The notes beneath the pieces were generated by a model. The model was given only the letters and a program-made list of their open reading frames with translations, searched no databases and was not told where the DNA came from. 64,000 nucleotides of DNA from Stieleria maiorica. Its GTDB lineage: Bacteria > Planctomycetota > Planctomycetia > Pirellulales > Pirellulaceae. The stretch lies in the NCBI RefSeq assembly GCF_008035925.1, contig NZ_CP036264.1, positions 9,057,121 to 9,121,120 on the forward strand. The letters run 5' to 3'. The first letter of the stretch is position 1; each line of letters opens with the position of its first letter. Shown piece by piece: positions 59,440-64,000 of this stretch. The position numbers and the translations under genes were made by a program.

Positions 59440-59718
59440 ATGATTCTTGGAATTGCAACTGTTGTCGTCCTGGTGCTCGTTGCCGTGGCCTTGCTGCCGA
59501 CAAAGAAACGCGACCGAGATGGTAACAATCTCAACTTCACCCAGCCGTTCGTCCGGCCGACCAACTTCCGGCAACAACAGCTCAACGAAGAAGCCGAGGC
59601 GATTGCCGACGAATATCAAAGGCGGGCCGACGACGCGTGGCGTGAAGAGTTGGGCGAGAAGGCAGCGACGCTGCTCAAGTCGAAGCCCGCAACCACATCA
59701 CGGTCTTCCAAATCGTGA
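59440..59718 (+). CDS. Small membrane-anchored protein
   Basis: A 92-residue protein: N-terminal helix MILGIATVVVLVLVAVALLP, then a charged, helical tail (NEEAEAIADEYQRRADDAWREELGEKAATLLKS). It follows the previous membrane protein by 5 bp and overlaps the head-tail gene start. The trio of envelope proteins at 57.7-59.7 kb is unusual for a head operon. Confidence 0.65.
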   Translation: MILGIATVVVLVLVAVALLPTKKRDRDGNNLNFTQPFVRPTNFRQQQLNEEAEAIADEYQRRADDAWREELGEKAATLLKSKPATTSRSSKS

Positions 59719-60095
59719 GCGACCTGCTGCAGCGTGGTCAAGCCTGGCTGTCGGACAATCTGACCAAGCACGCATCACGATTGGTGACTTATCAACGCGA
59801 CGAGCTATCCGTCGAGTTGGCGGCCACGATCGGAAAGTCGGAATACGAGCAGGACGACGGCGAAGGGATTATCACCCGCGCTCAAGTCCGTGACTTTTTG
59901 ATCAATTCCAAAGACCTGCTCAGCAGCGACATCGGCACCTGGCCTCGCCGTGGTGACCGCATTCTTGAAACGGACGGTGATACGACGTTCGTTTACGAGT
60001 TGATGTCAATCGGCAATGAACCGCCGTGGCGATACAGCGATCCCTTTCGGGTCAAACTCCGCATCCACACCAAACTGGTCGATACCCTTTCATGA
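59715..60095 (+). CDS. Head-tail connector / adaptor protein
   Basis: A 126-residue protein from a GTG (overlapping the upstream stop): LVTYQRDELSVELAATIGKSEYEQDDGEGIITRAQVRDFLINSKDLL ... RGDRILETDGDTTFVYELMS, a beta-rich pattern typical of head-tail adaptors (HK97 gp6/gpFII-like). Position between head and tail genes supports this. Confidence 0.75.
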   Translation: MSDLLQRGQAWLSDNLTKHASRLVTYQRDELSVELAATIGKSEYEQDDGEGIITRAQVRDFLINSKDLLSSDIGTWPRRGDRILETDGDTTFVYELMSIGNEPPWRYSDPFRVKLRIHTKLVDTLS

Positions 60096-60535
60096 CCGCG
60101 ACTCCCGCCACCATCATACAAATCGCCGAGAGCGTTGTCGCCGAAATCAACGCCGGCGACTTCAGCAAAACGAATCTGGCGGCCCAACGACTCTACGTTC
60201 CCAACTTCGATCTCGAGGACATGAAGGAATTGCGAGTCACCGTGGTGCCGCGCGAAGTGGAGTACTTACCGCTTGACCGAGCCAGCAACAAATTTCATGC
60301 CACGATCGACGTGGCGGTCCAGAAGAAGTTTTCCAAAGGCGACGCCAAAGAGATCGACCCACTCGTCTTCTTCGTCGAGGAATTGGCCGACTACTTCCGC
60401 CTCAAGCGACTCAACTCGTTCGTCGCCGCCCGATGCGTGAAAGTCGAAAACGCGGTGCTGTACTCGGTCGAACACTGGACGCAACTGAACCAATTCACCA
60501 GTCTGCTGACGCTCACCTTTGAATTGGCGAAGTGA
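60092..60535 (+). CDS. Tail completion / tail terminator-like protein
   Basis: A 147-residue protein from the ATG at 60092 (ATGA overlap with the previous gene). Helical N terminus and mixed fold (VVAEINAGDFSKTNLAAQRLYVPNFDLEDMKELRVTVVP ... VFFVEELADYFRLKRLNSFVAARCVKVENAV) as in phage tail completion proteins. Position before the gp10-like gene fits. Confidence 0.65.
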   Translation: MTATPATIIQIAESVVAEINAGDFSKTNLAAQRLYVPNFDLEDMKELRVTVVPREVEYLPLDRASNKFHATIDVAVQKKFSKGDAKEIDPLVFFVEELADYFRLKRLNSFVAARCVKVENAVLYSVEHWTQLNQFTSLLTLTFELAK

Positions 60536-61089
60536 TCCAGATCCGGACACGTGTCCGATTCAACCACGCCCAGCTTCAAAAGAAGGTCCAGGCCGCCAAC
60601 TTTCGATCGCTCGGGCACGCGGCCGGAACGATTCGACTGACTGCCAAACGGTCGATCCGCAAACGTAAGAAACCGTCCAGCCCCGGATCGCCACCTCACA
60701 CGCAGACCGGCATGCTTCGTCGCGTGATTCGCTACGAGGTAAATCGCGATCGCGAAGAAGCCGTCGTTGGGCCGGTCAACGAGATTGCTGGCCGACTTTG
60801 GAACCTGCACGAGTTCGGTGGCGTTTCCCACAAACGCCGCAAACTCAAACGCCATCGCTTCCGGGTTGGCCAGCACGGTCCGATCCGAGTCATCCGGCCG
60901 GGCACGTTTGCTCGGACGAGGTTGCTGACCGGAGCCCAAGCCAACCGTGCCACCCGACTGATCGAAGCAGAAAACGAGAGGCGCGGCGCTTCAAAGCCGC
61001 GTCGCTATCCCAAACGCCCATTTATGCGGCCCGCCCTCGAAGCCAATCAGTCACGCTTGCCCAAGTTTTGGCGTGACAGTGTGAAGTAA
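60532..61089 (+). CDS. HK97 gp10-like head-tail / tail protein
   Basis: A 185-residue protein from a GTG overlapping the previous stop: RKKPSSPGSPPHTQTGMLRRVIRYEV ... NEIAGRLWNLHEFGG ... YPKRPFMRPALEAN, the typical HK97 gp10 arrangement with the KRPFMRPAL block. Connects head and tail during assembly. Confidence 0.8.
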   Translation: MIQIRTRVRFNHAQLQKKVQAANFRSLGHAAGTIRLTAKRSIRKRKKPSSPGSPPHTQTGMLRRVIRYEVNRDREEAVVGPVNEIAGRLWNLHEFGGVSHKRRKLKRHRFRVGQHGPIRVIRPGTFARTRLLTGAQANRATRLIEAENERRGASKPRRYPKRPFMRPALEANQSRLPKFWRDSVK

Positions 61090-61104
61090 CTCGCGAGAAT
61101 CAAT

Positions 61105-61515
61105 ATGTCAGCAGAAGTAGTCCTCGGTCTCGACGCCGTCCTTACCATCGATGGTGCCGAGATCAAGAACGTCAAAGACCTGACCGTCAATCTTGAGAAG
61201 GCCGAGGCGGATGCATCAACGCGAGCCAACAACGGTTGGCGGGCCACCGTGGGGACGCTGAAGGATGCCTCGATCGAGTTCACCGTGCTCAACAAAAACG
61301 GCGATACCTCGTTCGGCATGCTGCAGGGACTGTGGAGCAGCGGCACACCCTGCGACGTCGATATCAGTGATGCCGGTGGTTCTCTCACGCTGACCTGCGA
61401 AGTCATGAACTTCAATGTCAACCAAAACCTTGAAGAGGTGGTCTCGGCAGACGTGACGCTTAAACCTACCCAATCGGCAACCGGTGGCGGAATCAACGTC
61501 CCGGTCGTTACCTAA
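61105..61515 (+). CDS. Phage major tail tube protein
   Basis: A 136-residue protein: ADLGLDAVLTIDGAEIKNVKDLTVNLEKAEADASTRANNGWRATVGTLKDASIEFTVL-type beta sandwich, with GGSLTLTCEVMNFNVNQNLEEVVSADVTLKPTQ at the end, the usual tail tube (TP901/gpV-like) layout. The tube gene sits just before the chaperone pair, as in siphophages. Confidence 0.85.
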   Translation: MSAEVVLGLDAVLTIDGAEIKNVKDLTVNLEKAEADASTRANNGWRATVGTLKDASIEFTVLNKNGDTSFGMLQGLWSSGTPCDVDISDAGGSLTLTCEVMNFNVNQNLEEVVSADVTLKPTQSATGGGINVPVVT

Positions 61516-61575
61516 GCATCGCAATCGCACTTCGGCTCTGCTTACTCGCTCCGAACTCTTCAACTCAATACACAC

Positions 61576-62091
61576 ATGCAGAAATTCATTGATCGCCGCG
61601 GCCGGGTTTGGATCGTCGATATCGACAACACGACGCTTCGCCGCGTAAAAACACTCACCGACGTTCGCTTGCTCGATGCGATCGATGGCGATTTGATCAA
61701 TCGGCTGGCAACCGATCCATTGCTGCTCGGCGACGTATTGTTCGCGATCTGCAAACCGCAGGCGGACCAGCAAGACGTTGACGATGAAGCGTTTGCTGAA
61801 GGCTTGGCGGGCGACGCGATCGATGAAGCTTGCAAGGCGGTCGTTGATGCGTTGGTGGCCTACTTCCCGGAGTCCCGTCGCCGTCTTCTACGGAAGGCGG
61901 CCGAGAAACAGCGGATGATCGAGACCCGGGGACTGGAAGCGATCGAACGGAGGCTGGACGATCCGACGCTGGTGGACTCGATCGTCAGCGATCTGGAACA
62001 AAAACTCGGGGTGCCGATGTCGAACGGATCGTCATCGAACTCGCCGGAATTGTCGGAGTCGACCCAGGACCGCTCACCCTCCGCCAACTAA
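61576..62091 (+). CDS. Tail assembly chaperone, G-like
   Basis: A 171-residue protein (MQKFIDRRGRVWIVDIDNTTLRRVKTLTDVRLLDAI ... VDALVAYFPESRRRLLRKAAEKQRMIETRGLEAIERRL). Tail assembly chaperones of this position coat the tape-measure protein. Its frame ends with an open -1 frame beneath it (see the 62097 entry), the lambda G/GT arrangement. Confidence 0.75.
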   Translation: MQKFIDRRGRVWIVDIDNTTLRRVKTLTDVRLLDAIDGDLINRLATDPLLLGDVLFAICKPQADQQDVDDEAFAEGLAGDAIDEACKAVVDALVAYFPESRRRLLRKAAEKQRMIETRGLEAIERRLDDPTLVDSIVSDLEQKLGVPMSNGSSSNSPELSESTQDRSPSAN

Positions 62092-62096
62092 TCCAA

Positions 62097-62303
62097 ATGG
62101 CCGACGCGCGTCGGCGACATGATTGGAACATCGCTTCAAGCGTGATGGCGCTGACTGCCGAGATCAACCGCGATCGTCGGCGCCGTCGCAAACCTTTCAA
62201 GCCCGACGACTTCAATCCATTGGTTCGGGTGACTACGAAGCCGGCTCCCATCACCGTGCCGCAACTGGCAAGCCTTCTCGGGAGACCGCTGAATCCCGCA
62301 TGA
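62097..62303 (+). CDS. GT-like extension of the tail chaperone (probable -1 frameshift product)
   Basis: 68 codons from an ATG at 62097 (MADARRRHDWNIASSVMALTAEINRDRRRRRKPFKPDD). The frame is open upstream to about 62000 and reads ADVERIVIELAGIVGVDPGPLTLRQLIQ, in the style of T-part extensions. The G frame is frame 1 and this is frame 0, so a -1 slip near the A5 run at 62000-62004 would fuse them. No separate ribosome site is clear, so the fused form is favoured over an independent start. Confidence 0.65.
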   Translation: MADARRRHDWNIASSVMALTAEINRDRRRRRKPFKPDDFNPLVRVTTKPAPITVPQLASLLGRPLNPA

Positions 62304-62307
62304 ACCC

Positions 62308-62607
62308 ATGAAAGTTCATATCGAACCGATCGCGGCATGCTTACGCGTCTGGTCCAAGCCAGACTCCGTTTACGGTGATCCCTACGACTGGTCAGCAACT
62401 TGCCGGTGGATCGACTGCGAAACGATGGAAGTCATCGGTGTTGATAAGCCGGTGACGAAAGCCATGTGCCATGCGATTCGCGATGAAGCTTGGAAGCTTG
62501 GCGTGAAAAAGGTCGGCTTCACCAGAATCCGCAATGGATCAAAACGAAGGTTCTGGATCGTCACTACCAACGGCAAAGACTGGTCGGTCTTGACAGAACG
62601 TCCATGA
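62308..62607 (+). CDS. Small tail-region protein (99 residues)
   Basis: MKVHIEPIAACLRVWSKPDSVYGDPYDWSATCRWIDCETMEVIGV ... GSKRRFWIVTTNGKDWSVLTERP. No family recognised; a compact beta-type protein between the chaperone and tape-measure genes. Confidence 0.6.
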   Translation: MKVHIEPIAACLRVWSKPDSVYGDPYDWSATCRWIDCETMEVIGVDKPVTKAMCHAIRDEAWKLGVKKVGFTRIRNGSKRRFWIVTTNGKDWSVLTERP

Positions 62608-62623
62608 AGAGATTTTACCACCC

Positions 62624-64000
62624 ATGTCGCAAGTCAGAGCCGGAGCCGCCTACGTCGAACTGCTGACCAAGGATGCAGCGTTCGTGAAGGGGCTTCGATC
62701 GGCTCAAAAGCGACTGCAATCGTTCGGGCAATCAACTCGCTTGCTCGGCACGAAACTCATGGGACTCGGCACCGCCGCGGCGGCCCCTCTGGGAGGTAGC
62801 GTTGCCATATTCTCCAACTTCGACGATGCCATGCGGGGTGTCGCGGCGATCACACAGGCGACGGAAACACAGCTGGAGTCGCTACGCAGTACCGCCAAAA
62901 AGCTTGGTGCAACAACCAGCTACTCTGCCAGCGAAGTTGCCTCCCTGATGACGGAACTCGGTCGTGCCGGTTTCAAGCCGGAACAGATCGAGAGAATGAC
63001 CGCCGCGGTGATGAATATGGCTCGCGCGACCGGCACCGATGCCACGCAGGCATCCGGCATCATGGCCGCCACCATCCGGCAATTTGGCATGGAAGCCGGC
63101 GAAGCAACTCGCGTTGCCGATGGATTGACCGCCGCGGCGAACAAGTCGTTCAACACGGTGGAGTCGCTCGGCGAAGCCTTGTCCTATGCCGGCCCCGTGG
63201 CCGCCGATGCCAACATGAGTCTGGAAGAAACTCTGGCGGTGCTTGGAACGCTTGGCAACATGGGCATCCAAGGCTCATCGGCCGGTAACGCGATGCGTCG
63301 CCTGCTGACGATCAGCGCTGCGGAATCGGAGAAGTTTCAAGCCGTCTTCGGTGTGGCAACCAAGGATGCCAAAGGAAACGCCCGATCGCTGGTCGACATC
63401 CTGGGCGAAGTCGCTGCGGCCACCGCGAACATGGGCACGGCCGAGAAGGCGGAAAAGCTCAACGAAGTCTTCGGGTTGCTGGGCATCACGGCCGCCAGTT
63501 CCATCGGGAAGTCGGTTGCTGATACGCGTGAGCTCTACCAAGAACTGCAGAACGCTGGCGGGATTGCGGCGAAGACATCCGAGGAAATGGAAGGCGGTCT
63601 GGGCGGCGCATTTCGGATTCTCAAGTCTTCGATCGAAGGCGTCGCCATCGCAATCGGTGAATCGCTCGAAGGCAGCGTCACCAACATGGTCAATGCGTTT
63701 AGCCGCGCTGCTTCAGGGGTGATCGAGTGGATCAATAAGAATCAAAAGATTGTCAAGATTGCGGCGGCAAGTGCGGTCGCCATCATCGGAATCGGCGCCG
63801 CACTGTTCACGCTTGGTTCGTTTGCCGCCGCGGCATCCTTCGCCGTTGGAGGCTTGGCCAGCATCTTTAGTTTCATTGGTGCCTCCATCGGCGTCATTGT
63901 CAGTGCCGTCGGGATGTTGTTCACACCGCTGGGGCTGGTCGTCGCTGCTATCGCGGCCCTCGGTGGCTATTTCCTGTATTCAACCGGCATCGCTGGCAAG
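62624..64000 (+). CDS. Phage tail tape-measure protein (partial, 3' end outside the window)
   Basis: 459 codons visible from the ATG at 62624; the frame continues past the window end. Start MSQVRAGAAYVELLTKDAAFVKGLRSAQKRLQSFG and the TP901-type block FDDAMRGVAAITQATETQLESLRSTAKKLGATTSYSASEVASLMTELGRAGFKPEQI, GIMAATIRQFGMEAGEATRVADGLTAAANKSFNTVESLGEAL are typical of tape-measure proteins that set siphophage tail length. Hydrophobic segments begin near residue 385 (AAASAVAIIGIGAALFTLGSF). Confirms a long-tailed phage. Confidence 0.9.
   Translation, partial: MSQVRAGAAYVELLTKDAAFVKGLRSAQKRLQSFGQSTRLLGTKLMGLGTAAAAPLGGSVAIFSNFDDAMRGVAAITQATETQLESLRSTAKKLGATTSYSASEVASLMTELGRAGFKPEQIERMTAAVMNMARATGTDATQASGIMAATIRQFGMEAGEATRVADGLTAAANKSFNTVESLGEALSYAGPVAADANMSLEETLAVLGTLGNMGIQGSSAGNAMRRLLTISAAESEKFQAVFGVATKDAKGNARSLVDILGEVAAATANMGTAEKAEKLNEVFGLLGITAASSIGKSVADTRELYQELQNAGGIAAKTSEEMEGGLGGAFRILKSSIEGVAIAIGESLEGSVTNMVNAFSRAASGVIEWINKNQKIVKIAAASAVAIIGIGAALFTLGSFAAAASFAVGGLASIFSFIGASIGVIVSAVGMLFTPLGLVVAAIAALGGYFLYSTGIAGK

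Overview
The window looks like the chromosome of a planctomycete close to Rhodopirellula/Pirellulales, carrying part of a large siphovirus-like prophage. The host assignment rests on gene families typical of that phylum: a PSCyt1/DUF1549/DUF1553 protein paired with a Tat-exported DUF1501 protein, a DUF1080 protein, a secreted PQQ-type beta-propeller with a WSQFRG start, and a small ECF-like sigma factor. Short dispersed intergenic repeats (GGCAGAATGAT couplets, GGTAAGAAGATTTT couplets) fit as well. lpxB shows an outer-membrane (Gram-negative) lineage.

Layout. (1) 1-15.8 kb is ordinary chromosome: secreted hydrolases, an ECF sigma factor, DUF1549/DUF1501, error-prone DNA polymerase dnaE2, a membrane protein, lpxB and tRNA-Asn(GUU). 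(2) 15.8-24.6 kb is accessory. It holds a metallophosphoesterase overlapping a PD-(D/E)XK nuclease-like protein, a stand-alone EF-Tu gene with its own terminator, two overlapping RlaP-type nucleotidyltransferases, a divergent PARG-like macrodomain protein and a DEDDh (ERI-1/KapD-like) exonuclease. (3) 24.6-32.1 kb is an integration and regulation block: two related small ORFs, DUF2924, a large serine recombinase, HTH proteins, two unrecognised proteins, GCGAAATTTCGC boxes and an element-borne sigma-70-type factor. (4) 32.1-38.5 kb is phage recombination and replication: Sak4-like ATPase, DUF669 ssDNA-binding protein, RusA with a zinc ribbon, a superfamily 2 helicase and a prim-pol/DUF3987 protein, followed by an iteron-like TGACGGAT array that may be an origin. 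(5) 38.5-42.1 kb carries a DUF697-type GTPase gene broken by an IS5-family (IS427-like) insertion with CTAG target duplication, and a ParB-domain DNA methyltransferase. (6) 42.1-46.6 kb is a minus-strand array of small genes, plus an amidoligase. Five of its genes are preceded 40-53 bp upstream by the same 20-bp promoter-like repeat, and most units have their own hairpin terminator. (7) 46.8-64 kb is the late region: terminase, portal, protease-capsid fusion, DUF2190 proteins, connectors, tail tube, a G/GT-like frameshifted chaperone pair and the start of the tape-measure gene. A reversed cargo of about 4 kb (DUF262 protein, AAA/TOPRIM-like ATPase, hsdM and hsdS remnants, thiamine-binding protein) lies between terminase and portal.

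How it fits together. Regions 3-7 have the module order of a temperate tailed phage with HK97/lambda-type head genes and a long tail. The left boundary is not proven: tRNA-Asn at 15.73 kb and the region around 24.6 kb are both candidates, and the right end lies outside the window. The best candidates for undescribed systems are the phosphoesterase-nuclease pair, the RlaP/RlaP/PARG/exonuclease cluster, the DUF262-AAA pair in the late operon, and the promoter-repeat cassette array together with the element's own sigma factor. None of these functions is demonstrated by sequence alone.
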